A stretch of 64,000 bases of DNA from Tetragonia tetragonoides (Eukaryota; Streptophyta; Magnoliopsida; Caryophyllales; Aizoaceae): the NCBI GenBank assembly GCA_038025085.1, contig CM076151.1, forward strand, positions 11,692,501 to 11,756,500. Direction: 5' to 3'. A model generated the notes under the pieces. It searched no databases, was not told the origin of the DNA, and saw nothing but the letters and a program-made list of their open reading frames with translations. The translations under genes were made by a program, and so were the position numbers. Below are positions 34,698 to 45,253 of this stretch, in pieces (within the stretch, counting starts at the first letter, position 1; each line of letters starts with the position of its first letter).

Positions 34698-35132
34698 TCT
34701 ATTATATATATATACATATAAGTGAATTTGCATAATTGCTAGATGGACACGTAGACATCCATGTAATCTTTCATTTCACCATCATTTGCCAAGTGTCATC
34801 CATGTCACCGTAATAATTAATGCATGCCTACTTAGTTCAATGTATTTTGCTAACTTTAATTAGTTTGACCATTGCTTAATTATTGTGTGTCTCTCCCAAT
34901 AACTTTGGAGAATATGAAGCATTGCAGTTGATCAAATTCGGCCAAGTCAAATGATGCGATTAGAGATGTACTTTTAGGATGTATGTTGAGCATTCGATTT
35001 TTTACCTGTACTCTTCGATGTTTTTTGTCTAAAATTTTCAACCTTAATTTTAAGCGTGTATAGTGAATACATGGTGATTTTTAAATATAATTTGATAAAA
35101 CATTTCGTGCATCACACGGAGAATGTAACTAG
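34698..35132 (+). mobile_element. Helitron-like element (best-preserved copy)
   Basis: Starts TCTATTATATATATA after A and ends CGTGCATCACACGGAGAATGTAACTAG before T. The 3' hairpin CGTG..CACG, the CTAG terminus and the A/T insertion context fit a short non-autonomous Helitron. Of the three copies only this one keeps CTAG. Confidence 0.55.
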
Positions 35133-36340
35133 TTATAATAAAAAATGGTTTAATATATGGGATGAGAAGAGAAGACATAAATCATTGCTCATACTGGAGT
35201 ACTTGAGTACCATTCACTCGTACCCCAAACGTTGGTCCAGGCGAGACGACAGTGGTTGTTTGTTGGCACTTGTGTGTATTTTATTGCAAATTGGGCAACA
35301 GAATATAGTAGAAGAATTCATGTGAAATAGGAGTATCATTTTACACAAGTATACATAACCTTGAGCATTCAAGTTCCCATATATATTCAAGAGGGTGTTT
35401 GGATATGCTTGACTAGTCCACCATCTAATATTGGTGTTTGGATATTAACTTGTGAGATTGACTTTTGAGTTTCCACAAATTAACTTTTGAAAAGCCAAAG
35501 AAGGTAGCTTATGAGTATTGGCCGGTGGCATTACTGTAGTCCAATGACAATATAGTCCAAGACTTGCAATAATTACTTCTATGTCATCAAATTCCTCTAT
35601 CATATGAATGTCCTTATAGGTCATTTTACATGGAACCAGCTAAATGTTATCAGCCAATGTTACCAAACATCTCTTTTCAGACATCTAATGTTATCAACCG
35701 GTCAAATCAACTAAGTAACAATACCAGTCATACACCACCAGCCACTATCCAACAATTAATATTATCAACCAATTGCCAAACAGGCCCCAGTCTCAGATAG
35801 AGAGGGAGGAAAATCGAAATTGTATCTAATATATTCAATAACATAAAAATTGAGTACTACAACCGCTATCTCAAAACCGCTTGAATCATTTTATGTGTTA
35901 TCAACTTACATCATGAATATCTATTACATATATCATAGTATCTCAACTTGTCTCAAGTTGCATATACATGGACATTAATGTCGATTTTGGATCGGATCAG
36001 CCAAAAGTCATGCAGCTCAAGCAGGACCGTGAAAAGAAGCGCTGTTTTTTTCGCTTGCGCAATCTAAAGGTTATTGGAGATACAAAAAATATTGTATAAA
36101 ATTGTCTCACGGTGAAATGGGCTAACTTTTGTGAAAAAAAATAATGATGACTTGTGTTCTGAATAAAAAGTCACCCTTATTCTTCATTCATAAAGTAATT
36201 CGTTCCACTATTAGAAGATCTTCATAGAGAGGTACAACTGACTCCAACCCAATTGTATTTGCATGCTCCAATAAAGCCTCGTGAATATAATAATGGGCTG
36301 GGCTATAACGGGTTCAGTGGGAAGTGGGTAATCAGCATGT
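35133..36340. other. Gene-free spacer
   Basis: No gene is seen. It is collinear with 24055-25305 and 55844-57085, with an internal loss of about 40 bp near 35405 relative to both. Confidence 0.6.
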
Positions 36341-36577
36341 CTTGTGTAAACTTAGTCCACCGTGGACCAAGTAACTTTGAGGGGTGGCTCCAGGTAAAGT
36401 AGGGGGTGACTCCAAGTAAAGTAGGGGAGTGACTCCAGGTGAACTAGGGGTGGTGCCAAGTATAAATTTGAGGGGTGACTCTAGGTGAAGTAGAGGTGAC
36501 TCCACTTTTAAAGGGGAGTGACCGTGAAGTAAGGGATGACTCCAAATATTGGTTCACCATGGACTAAGTCCACACAT
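36341..36577. mobile_element. MITE, GTGGACTTAGTCC-ended family (copy 4)
   Basis: Same ends as copies at 25306 and 57086, with one fewer internal GTGGCTGCAGGTGAAGTAG repeat. Confidence 0.75.
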
Positions 36578-37347
36578 GTTTTGTAGTGGGCAACAGTTTG
36601 GAATTTGCCAAGGCCTTTGGGTCTGCTTTTCACAATCATTGGCCTTACAAACAATCCGGCTTCCTTATGTAAACTCAGATCCTCGTTTTTAACTACAGAT
36701 TAACCATTTGGGCTTTGGCGGGAATAGAGGAGAAAGAGATGATAATAAGAACAGATGCAAATTTATAGATTTGATTTTCTAAACTCCATTCCAATTAACA
36801 ATTGAGTACAATATATATGAAGTTATATGGCCTGGTCTCTAAACAACTTCTAATTATAATGAAGCTTAACATGAGATACATTATGCTCACTACTACCACT
36901 AATCATGCAACTAGTTAGACTCCACTAATTATCCACACTACTTCCAATTGCTAGTGGAGAATTTGATTTGATTTGAACTGCTAGTTGGAAAGGAGTATCT
37001 TTTACCGTGTGTCCTTGAGGATGGGGAACCATAGGAAGTTTCATTGTGGTACCTCCTAGTCCTAGTACAACCTTTTATTTTGAAGACTTGGAGTCAATGA
37101 ATGACTTTTGATTATCCAACCAGAAAATAAAAGATGAACAACACCTGATCTTTTATGTAGCAACACTAGTAGTGAAGTCTATCTATGTGCGTGATTAAGA
37201 TGACCTCACTATATAGTGTTGGCTGGTTGAACTGGCTTCCCCTACTTCTGATAAAACATGATTTTGGTCCCAATTTGCATACTAGAAATGTTATGCTTTT
37301 CTGGGTGTTTTAAGGATCTTATTTTAAATCTGGGTTTATAAGGATGA
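36578..37347. other. Orphan copy of the RLP-B upstream flank, then unique sequence
   Basis: Up to about 37085 it duplicates 25567-26093. It then departs before the promoter, so no gene follows. Bases 37086-37347 match nothing that I recognise. Confidence 0.6.
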
Positions 37348-37413
37348 GTAGGGCTGTTCACCGGTCCAGACCAATATCACTCGTGTTCGGTCTGAAATCG
37401 GACCGGATTGTAT

Positions 37414-37861
37414 TGTTATGGACTAAAGAGGAGGACCATCCCAAAAGACTAGCCTATTAGGTGGTACAGCCCCTTTGATCTATTGGGACAAGTCTCATAC
37501 CTTGCAACTGATTTCAGTCCATAATATTCATCCCTCCTGAAGGGCCAACGTCCTCGTTGGTCACGGTTGGCACTCCCAGGCCACCACTCCGTGGGCCACC
37601 ACTCCGTGGGCCACCACTCCGTGGTCCTCATTGGTCACAGCCACGTTGGTCACGGCTGGCACTCCCAGGCCACCACCCCCGTGGGCCACCACTCCGAGGT
37701 TGGCTTTGATACCAATTGTTATGGACCAAAGAGGAGGACCATCCCAAAAGACTAGCCTATTAGGTGGTAGAGCCCCTTTGGTCTATAAACCCCACATTGG
37801 TTGCCCATACAACCGATGTGGGACAAGTCCCATACCTTGCAATTGATTTCAGTCCATAACA
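37414..37861 (-). mobile_element. TRIM (miniature LTR retrotransposon)
   Basis: Terminal direct repeats 37414-37526 (113 bp) and 37717-37861 (145 bp) begin TGTTATGGAC and end CATAATA or CATAACA. The shorter one has lost about 30 bp. Directly inside the right repeat the element strand reads TGGTATCAAAGC (37703-37714), a tRNA-Met primer site. The left target copy is TGTAT (37409-37413). The right is TGTGT here, but TGTAT in the copy at 63603, confirming a 5-bp duplication. The 190-bp interior is non-coding and repetitive. It fits the TRIM class: under 1 kb, LTRs near 100-150 bp, no protein. Confidence 0.85.
37527..37702. repeat. TRIM interior: 15-bp and longer tandem repeats
   Basis: A 15-bp unit GGCCACCACTCCGTG is repeated three times (37579-37624). 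A ~35-bp block around TTGGTCACG-TTGGCACTCCC occurs twice. One frame reads GHHSVGHHSVGHHSV. It is GC-rich against an AT-rich background. Confidence 0.8.
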
Positions 37862-38015
37862 TGTGTCAGGTCTTGGACCGGGCCGGAACTTTTAAAAAAG
37901 AGCACAAGACCGGTTTAATTCTTTTAAAATCATTTCCCATCCGGTCCAGACCGGACCGAAACCCGGTTTGGCCAGTCCAAAAGTGTGGTCTGGGTCGGAA
38001 AATGAACAGCGCTAC

Positions 38016-38601
38016 ATAAGGGCAACCCTGGACTCTGGGAAAAAGGTTACACTACGGGAGCTAGACTAAAAAAGTAAAAAATGCTTTTTTTTGCAGCACC
38101 ACTTACTACGTTCTTTTAGAACCATAGATTCCCTGAAAGCTAAGTGTGGAACTGGATGAGGATTTCATGAAAGGGAAGAAGTCAGATTATCCTACATCTA
38201 ATATAAGACAGTCGTGCAGTTTTCTTGGTCGACATATTATTTTGTTTCAATATGGAAAATTTGGAATTTTCATCTCAGAGTATTCCACACGTTTGTTGGC
38301 ATATGTGATGTAGGGCTAATTTGGAGGCCAGGTACCGCAAGACTTGAGGGGGTGGTGGGTAAGTCGTCTATGTTATTGTGTACCTTGGGCAAGACCTGCA
38401 AAAATGAATCAAATTTATCTACCCTTAGAAAAAGCGACATGCAAGTTGCAATATGGTGAGTTGATCTTTTGACTACAAGCTAAGAGGCTAACGTTGAAAC
38501 GGCGTCAATGGAATTAAAGCAGCAACTAACTAAAGTAGAGCGTAATACATAAGGCGGACATTAAATTGGGGTTAATTATCTGCTAAAGTATATCTCTTAT
38601 C
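38016..38601 (+). other. 5' flank of RLP-C
   Basis: No gene is seen. 38016-38275 is repeated at the right edge of the window (63758-64000). 38288-38430 is shared with 30825-30960. From about 38490 it is the same promoter as RLP-A. Confidence 0.6.
38469..38474 (+). promoter_or_regulatory. Possible W-box upstream of RLP-C
   Basis: TTGACT, a WRKY-factor core site, 133 bp before the TATA box. It is a six-base match with no other support; pathogen-responsive control is inference from the gene family. Confidence 0.25.
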
Positions 38602-38610
38602 TATAAATAT
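38602..38610 (+). promoter_or_regulatory. TATA box of RLP-C
   Basis: TATAAATAT, 104 bp before the ATG. The surroundings are almost the same as in RLP-A but contain a short extra stretch (CACCCAAAAAC) in the leader. Confidence 0.6.
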
Positions 38611-38705
38611 GTATTCTTATTATTCAGAAAACATATTTTTCACCCAAAAACACATATTCACCCTTGAGAGTTGCGTGAACTATTCTAGCCAAAAATAGAA
38701 TCAGA

Positions 38706-41315
38706 ATGAATATTCCTCCTATGATAACATTATTATTGTCCCCTTCTCTTTTCTTTCTGCTTGCCTGTTTTTTGCTGTCCTTCTTCAGCATTGCTGCTGA
38801 TGAGATAAGCACGAATTCCACCATCCTGTGTATCGACTACGAAAGAGAAGCTCTGCTCAAATTCAAAGAGGGCATTAAGGTTGATAACTGCAGCATGCTG
38901 TCGTCTTGGGGACACCATCAACATCCAGACTGCTGCACTTGGGGTGGTGTCACCTGCAGCAACCACACCCGCTATGTCATCGGGCTCGATCTTGATTATG
39001 GTGACCCATTTCTCCAAGGTAAAGTGGGTCCTTCTCTCCTCGAGTTGAAGCATTTGAAGTACTTGGACCTCGGCCACAATAATTTAGAAGGTAATGTGAG
39101 TCCTTTGTTCCTTGAGTTGAAACACTTGACTTACTTGGACCTCAGCTTCAATAATTTGCAATGGATTACCCCGCCAAAAAGTCGTGCCGCTGCTAATAGC
39201 TTATTATGTAGTTTAAAATATTTAGACTTAAGCTTCAACAACCTCACCACCGAGCTCTCCAGCATCATCCAACCCTTATCTAATAGTGCCTCTCCCAAAC
39301 TAGAGTCCTTGAGGCTGGGAAGTAATCGACTGTGGGGTCCAGTTCCCGAGTCCATTAACAAATTCACTTTATTGACAAATTTAGACCTTTCTAACAACAA
39401 CCTCCAAGGCACTGTCTCAGAGAGGCACCTCTCAAATCTTTCTAGATTAAATTCTTTGTGGTTGGCCTATAATCCAGCACTAGTGGTGAACATCAGTGCC
39501 AATTGGATTCCTCCATTTCAGCTGGATACTATATACTTGAATAACTGCAAGGTAGGCCCTTCTTTCCCCAACTGGCTTCTTACCCAAACTAACTTATACC
39601 ACCTTTATCTAACAAATACGGGACTTCGGGGTACAATTCCCGAGTCAGTCAACAAATTCACTTTGTTGAGAGTCCTAGATCTTTCTTACAACATGCTCCA
39701 AGGCACTGTCTCAGAGAGGCACTTGTCTAATCTGTCCAGATTAAATTCTTTGTTTTTGGACCGTAATCAAGCACTGGTAATGAACATCAGTGCCAATTGG
39801 ATTCCTCCATTTCAGCTGGACATTATATACTTGAGTAACTGCAAGGTAGGCCCTTCTTTCCCCAACTGGCTTCTTACCCAAACTAACTTCTCAGGCCTTG
39901 ATCTAACAAATACGGGAATTTCAGACCCTACTCCAACTGCTTTTTGGGACTCCTTGCCTTTACAACTCGAATTATTGGATCTGTCACAAAATAACATCTA
40001 CGGGACTCTGCCAGCAGATATCTCAGTTGACTTGTCTAATAAAGAACCTACCATAGATTTGAGTTCAAACTGCCTGGAGGGTGCAATACCATTATGGCTC
40101 AGAAATGTATCCCAATTATATTTGGGTAACAACAGCTTTTCCATTTCCAATCCTTTCTTGTGTCCCACAACAAAAATGAGGATAGAAGGCCTTGACCTTT
40201 CAGACAACTTGTTACAAGGGGACCTTCCAAATTGTTGGGTCAATTTTGATCAACTACAATATCTCGACCTGGGAAACAATAAGTTCACTGATGCTCTGCC
40301 CACATCTATTGCTGCTTTGAACCGGCTTAATTATTTGAGCTTGCGTAACAACAGCTTTTATGGTGAACCGTTTTTACTACTGAAGAACATTACAAATTTG
40401 TCTACTCTAGACATTAGTCATAACTCTTTAACTGGGTATATACCCCCTACGATTGGGAGCTCCAATAAAGATATTAACGTTTTCAACCTACGAAACAACA
40501 ATTTTGAGGGAAAGCTCCCTTTAAGCATCTGTCAATTATCCAGCCTCCAAGTTTTGGATCTTTCAGCCAACCGATTCTCGGGAACTATTCCAGAATGCAT
40601 ATACAATCTCACTGGAATGACTAATGCCTCTGAATACTTGAATACTTATTACAGCGTAATTATGTGGAAAACAAAAGAGCGACTCTTTAGGGACTCTTTG
40701 GGACTGGTGAGATCCATTGCCATTTCAAACAACAAGTTACAAGGACAAATTCCCAGTGGAATTACGTCTCTAATAGCTTTGCAATCATTAGACTTGGCAA
40801 GAAACAACTTGACAGGAAGCATTCCGTCAAACATCGGGGAGTTAATAGCTTTGCAATTTCTTGATATATCAAGCAACCATCTTTCTGGTAGAATCCCGGC
40901 AAGCCTGGCTAATGTGGCTTCTCTGGAAATGTTGGATTTGTCTAACAACAACCTATCGGGAAGAATTCCACAGAGCACACAGCTACAGAGCTTTGATCCT
41001 TCAAATTATAGTGGGAACCCGCTACTTTGTGGGCCTCCACTACCCAAGTGTCCTGGAGATCCTGCACCCATTAACAGGCATATGATAGACGATATTCCTC
41101 AACATGAAGAGCATGAGAGCGATGAATTACTTCGAGGGCTGTACATAAGCATTGTGCTTGGGTTTATCACTGGATTTTGGGGCGTTTGCGGAAGTTTAGT
41201 GCTCAAAAGATCTTGGAGACACGCCTATTTCCGCTTCTTGGATGACATCAAGGACAGGATTCATGTGATATTTGCTCTGAGTATTGCCAAAGTTTGCAGG
41301 AAGCTGAGACGCTAG
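38706..41315 (+). CDS. RLP-C: intact LRR receptor-like protein, 869 aa
   Basis: The only uninterrupted RLP in the window, and intronless. Seen: signal peptide 1-31; LRR N-cap about 42-95 with C76/C77/C84; about 25 extracellular LRRs in two blocks, separated by an island about 636-668 (YYSVIMWKTKERLF); C-cap with C775 and C782; acidic juxtamembrane 794-807; membrane segment 811-834 with G819xxxG823; and a short basic tail ending CRKLRR. There are many N-x-S/T sites and no kinase domain. Family knowledge: such RLPs sit in the plasma membrane, sense ligands by the LRR arc and signal through the adaptor kinase SOBIR1, for which the GxxxG membrane motif and acidic spacer are typical. Ligand and role are unknown. 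Two odd points: residues 213-310 and 311-408 are a tandem duplication, and the 5' part is a mosaic of A-like and B-like sequence. The start is the first ATG, shared with RLP-A and followed directly by the signal peptide. Confidence 0.95.
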   Translation: MNIPPMITLLLSPSLFFLLACFLLSFFSIAADEISTNSTILCIDYEREALLKFKEGIKVDNCSMLSSWGHHQHPDCCTWGGVTCSNHTRYVIGLDLDYGDPFLQGKVGPSLLELKHLKYLDLGHNNLEGNVSPLFLELKHLTYLDLSFNNLQWITPPKSRAAANSLLCSLKYLDLSFNNLTTELSSIIQPLSNSASPKLESLRLGSNRLWGPVPESINKFTLLTNLDLSNNNLQGTVSERHLSNLSRLNSLWLAYNPALVVNISANWIPPFQLDTIYLNNCKVGPSFPNWLLTQTNLYHLYLTNTGLRGTIPESVNKFTLLRVLDLSYNMLQGTVSERHLSNLSRLNSLFLDRNQALVMNISANWIPPFQLDIIYLSNCKVGPSFPNWLLTQTNFSGLDLTNTGISDPTPTAFWDSLPLQLELLDLSQNNIYGTLPADISVDLSNKEPTIDLSSNCLEGAIPLWLRNVSQLYLGNNSFSISNPFLCPTTKMRIEGLDLSDNLLQGDLPNCWVNFDQLQYLDLGNNKFTDALPTSIAALNRLNYLSLRNNSFYGEPFLLLKNITNLSTLDISHNSLTGYIPPTIGSSNKDINVFNLRNNNFEGKLPLSICQLSSLQVLDLSANRFSGTIPECIYNLTGMTNASEYLNTYYSVIMWKTKERLFRDSLGLVRSIAISNNKLQGQIPSGITSLIALQSLDLARNNLTGSIPSNIGELIALQFLDISSNHLSGRIPASLANVASLEMLDLSNNNLSGRIPQSTQLQSFDPSNYSGNPLLCGPPLPKCPGDPAPINRHMIDDIPQHEEHESDELLRGLYISIVLGFITGFWGVCGSLVLKRSWRHAYFRFLDDIKDRIHVIFALSIAKVCRKLRR
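39342..39929 (+). repeat. 294-bp tandem duplication inside RLP-C
   Basis: Codons 213-310 (39342-39635) and 311-408 (39636-39929) repeat in phase: PES.NKFTLL, LQGTVSERHLSNLSRLNSL, NISANWIPPFQLD and CKVGPSFPNWLLTQTN occur in both at a spacing of 98 residues. RLP-B has one copy of this stretch. Confidence 0.93.
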
Positions 41316-41470
41316 TTGGTCATGCCATGGTAACTAACCATTTTTATTGGTTTAAAGTTGATTTGTTGGAAGCAGAAATATCATCATTCACTAGTTTTGG
41401 CAGCTTAACTTAATAGAAATATTTTCAATGTGTTTCTACATGGTACAGGGCTCATGTTTTGGCTCATATT
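41316..41470 (+). other. 3' flank of RLP-C up to the CACTA element
   Basis: Shared with the flanks after RLP-D and with the orphan piece 4550-4689. The CACTA element begins 155 bp after the stop codon, so it probably lies in or just beyond the 3' UTR of the intact gene. Confidence 0.7.
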
Positions 41471-44400
41471 CACTACAAGAAAATCCATTTATAGCAACGA
41501 GTCTTTTGCTGCGACATAAATTTCTCGTTGCGATAAATATTTATAGCAACGACCTGAATGGGTCGTTGCGAATACTTGTTGCTATATATGCCAATTTCAT
41601 TCCCCCCACCCAAAAACTAAGCGGGATTTCTCAAAAAAATTAAAATGTTTTTGGCAACGATAGAGGTCGTTGCGGTACATTTTACAGTTTTATTGCAACG
41701 ACAGTTGTCGTTGCATTAGTCGGATATAGCAACGGCTTGTCGTTGCCATAAATATGTGAATAAAAAATTACAAAAACAAAATGAAAAGCAAAAGAAAAAC
41801 CCTCAGACTCACGCTCTAACCCTTTCTCTCTCTCTCCCACCTATCAAACGACATATTCACCAACACTCCAACAGGCATCAAACTAACCCACACTTTCTCT
41901 CTCTCCTCCTTCCACCCATCTAGTAAAACCTTCACAAATTCATACCCATGGCTGCCATAGTGTAAAATTGTCGCCATTGAAAGCATCATACCAGCAATAT
42001 TCTAGGGTTGTATTTGCTTCATAGGTTTGCTCAATTGTATATGGTTCAGTGTAATTATCTCTCAAAGATTTGAAATTGCATATGCGAATATTGCCAAAAT
42101 TTTGTTCATTCTCCAATCGTGAGAACTTTACCTTCGATTGTTTGTAGTAGGATGCCCAATTGATTGTCCGGGGTGGTTTTCAGCGAAAGGAAAGTCTGCT
42201 CTGAGTCCTTCAATTGAAAGGTAAGTTTTGATTCTTCTATGTATAGTAGTTAGGTTCAAAGTTGAAGTTTGGGGTGTTGGATTTTGATTCATGGGATGTT
42301 TGAGGGGTATTTAACAAGATTTAGGGCTGCTGTTCATGACAATTATTATATAATTAGTAAAATTGCATTTTGTAGCCATTCTCATCATGTTTATCCGATT
42401 TATAATTCATCCAGAAGCATTAAGCCTCTTGCTACCGTAACAGAAAATTAAGTGTACAGAAGGATAGTTTCTTTGGTACTAATGGTGAGTCTGCTCATTT
42501 TAAAGTGTAAACATACTACTTTCTTAAGTGCTTTAGTTGCTCAGGTTGAATTAGGACTCGTGTTTCATGTGTCTATTCTTAAATACTTGTTTTTCTTGAT
42601 TATTAAGAATGACATGTTAATCAAATGACTTTGGTGCTCTGTACTAATGTAGTTGTGTTTTCCTCAATGTGTAAGTCCAGATTGACAATATCTTAGGGCT
42701 TGATAATTGTATCCCTGATTATTATTAAGGTTATATTATGATCCATTCATCCATATTGTTTCGTTTTGGATGAAACTATTTGGTATTGTTGAGTTGCAAA
42801 GAGCAAAATTTATGGTCATTTTTCTGTTGCTTGAACTCTTTATAGGAGCTCTTTTTGTCCAGTAATATATTAATATGATAAGGTGGAAGTAGGACAAGAC
42901 TAAAGTCACAAAATAAGAATCAAGACCTGGTATTGTGCCTGATTTGGGATGTTCTTCACTTGTCCACATGTTTTTTCTTTTCCATATATTGTTTTTTCGT
43001 TCAAAACTGCAGCAAGTGTAACTTACTGAAGCTTTCACTCGTAAGTGAAAACAAAGCACGCAAATGAAGGCAACTGTATAGAGTTAGGAGAAACTGTTTT
43101 TCTGTTGCTCTTTTCTGTTGTTGTTTTTCTGTTGCTGCACTGTTGCTGTTGCTCTGTTGCTGCATTGTTGTTGTTGCTCTGTTGCTGCGCTGTTACTGAT
43201 TTTCTGTTGCTGCGCTGTTGCTGTTTTCCTGCTGCTGTTTTCCTGTTGCTGTTTTTCTGTTGCTGCGTTGTTGCTATTTTGCTGTTGTTGTGCTGTGATG
43301 TTGCTGTTTTTTGTCTGTTGTTCTTAATTTTTGGTGTGCTGCTGGTGTTGTTTTGCTGCTGTTGTGCTGTTGTCAGTGCTGTTTTTCTGTTGTTGTGCTG
43401 CTTTTCTGCTGTTTGCTGCCTTCTGTTGTTGCTATATATTCAAATAATGTGTTTTATGGTGTTAAGTTGCAAAATAAAGCATATGTGTTCTTAATGCGCC
43501 AGCAAGAGCCTTGATAACAGCCATGAAGCACACATGAGCAGGATGTTTGAGTAAGTTCTGTGAGCTTAATCATGATCAGTTGAAAGTTGAGCTAATGCTT
43601 GGTGTTATGAGTTTGAGTAACTTGCAAAATTGGAAAAGTAGTGTGCCAGTAGCACTAATTGACATGCACAACTGCAGCCTTGAGGCCAAAATCAAGACGC
43701 GTCTTGGTCTGTTGTCTTTATCTCTTTCCTCTAAGTATAATCTTCATTTGGATCTTGTTTTTGCTTCTTAGTTTTAAATGCTGAAAGTATCTTTATTAAC
43801 ATGCGATGTTTGGTGTTTGTCTTTGCTCCTCAGATGCCCAAATTGTTGAAAAACCAGCTGAAATTAAAAAGAATGCAGCTGAGAGGTTAAATTTCTATTT
43901 GCCCTTTTGTTGCATTTGATGAAGTTTCTCCTAAGCAATTGTATTTTGTTTGACTGGGTGTGTATGTTAACCACTGAGCTGCTACTAAATTAATTTACAG
44001 GAAGAAATCAGCCTCATCAGGAGCAACATCTGACTCGAAGTCGAAGAAGGAGAAATTGACCAAAGTTAAGGATCCTAATATGCCGAAGCGCCCTCAGACA
44101 GCCTACTTCCTCTTCATGTAATTCTCTAACAGTTTGTTATATCTTACTTGTTTTTTGTTTTTTTTTTAGTTTTTGATGTTAAGTGGGACTTACAACATTG
44201 TCTTTTTTTTTTTTTTTGGTAAACCATTGTAGGGATGACTTCAGGAAGTCTTACAAGGAAGAGCATCCTGATGCTAAGGGTGGAAAGAAGGTATATCTTT
44301 TTGTTCTTAATATTTCTCATGTACAGGCCTTTAGTTTGATCTTAGTTATGTTAATGGTTGCTTAGCATTGATTTTTGAACTTATGTTGATGAGATGACCT

Positions 44401-45253
44401 TGTAATGATGATTAAAGCTATTTTTACTTACTGAAATGCTGTAAGTGCAAAAGAAATCAGATTACCACTTGGAAACCAAAGCAGACTCGATATAAGCAAT
44501 TTTTATGCGCTTCAAACTACAATGTTCATATGTTTAACATCTGTTTAGAGTGTTCAATGTTATATTTAGTCGAGTTGACGCTGTAGTGATGAGTAAAGCT
44601 ATATTACCTTACCAAAAAACTGTATATGCATGTGGCTAACCATCAATTGTTGTTGCAGCCTTTTAGCGCAAAGATGTTGTAAAAGCTACGGAGGTGGCAA
44701 AGTGAAGCTCCAATCGACTTTTATGAGTATATGACTTGGTCGTCTCAAATGTAATTTTTAGGACATGGATTGTGATATCTTGTATGTAGTTTATGTATTA
44801 CATTACACTAATAATATTAGAATGTTTTTTTTGAACTTCTATTATGGAGCATAAAGGTTAAAATCAAAGTTGTGCATTCAGCTTTTTTTTCTTTTTTTTT
44901 TAATAAATAAAACATTTATAGCAACGACAATTTTGTGTTGCTATATACAATTAGCAATGCAATGGATATGTTTATTGTAATGACTTTTGTCGTTGCAATA
45001 AAAAACGTATATGTTTTGCAACGACCCTGGTCGTTGCAATATATGTCAATCTTGTTGATGAGTGAAGTTAAGTATTGCAACGTCGTTGCACAAAATGCAT
45101 TTATTGCAACGACCGAAGTCGTTACGTTATTCTTTTGTAACGCCATGACACGCAACGACTATGCAACGACAAAAGTCGTTGCGAAAAATATTAACGACTT
45201 TTAATTTTTCGCAACGATTTTCGTCGTTATTAAAAACAGGTTTTCTTGTAGCG
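41471..45253. mobile_element. CACTA DNA transposon copy 2 (no Copia)
   Basis: 3783 bp, left end CACTACAAGAAAA, right end TTTTCTTGTAGCG (one base off the perfect inverted end), flanked by ATT on both sides. Subterminal GCAACGAC arrays lie at 41490-41760 and 44916-45240. The interior is as in copy 1, with HMGB exons and the TGTTGC tract (43093-43433). The mutated right tip may reduce mobility. Confidence 0.9.
43834..44290 (+). pseudogene. Captured HMGB-type exons, copy 2
   Basis: Exons 43834-43885, 44001-44117 and 44233-44290 with intact splice sites. The encoded peptide is the same as in copy 1 (MPKRPQTAYFLF, DDFRKSYKEEHPDAKGG). Changes are confined to the introns, apart from none that I can see in exons. 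Here no Copia separates it from the 3' part, so a chimeric transcript could in principle be spliced to the acceptor near 44658. Confidence 0.78.

Larger units (their letters stand above)
31535..37085. repeat. Segmental duplication, third partial copy
   Basis: Collinear with 20333-26093 and, up to the RLP-D breakpoint, with 52150-57518: L1-associated region, long-TIR element, Helitron-like element, MITE. The L1 endonuclease and everything to its left are absent. The left boundary is inside the word AACTTCCAAAAAAA. Confidence 0.88.
37348..38015. mobile_element. hAT-like MITE interrupted by a TRIM
   Basis: Ends GTAGGGCTGTTCA and, inverted, TGAACAGCGCTAC, with GGTCCAGACC words just inside both. 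The ends resemble those of common hAT-derived MITEs. ATAAGG occurs on both sides but not at the exact edge, so the target duplication is uncertain. About 215 bp of this element remain once the TRIM is removed. Its right half recurs at 63608-63757. Confidence 0.6.

Noticed and set aside
37567..37755. Frame reading GHHSVGHHSVGHHSV
   Set aside because: It is the 15-bp tandem repeat of the TRIM interior; TRIMs do not encode proteins.
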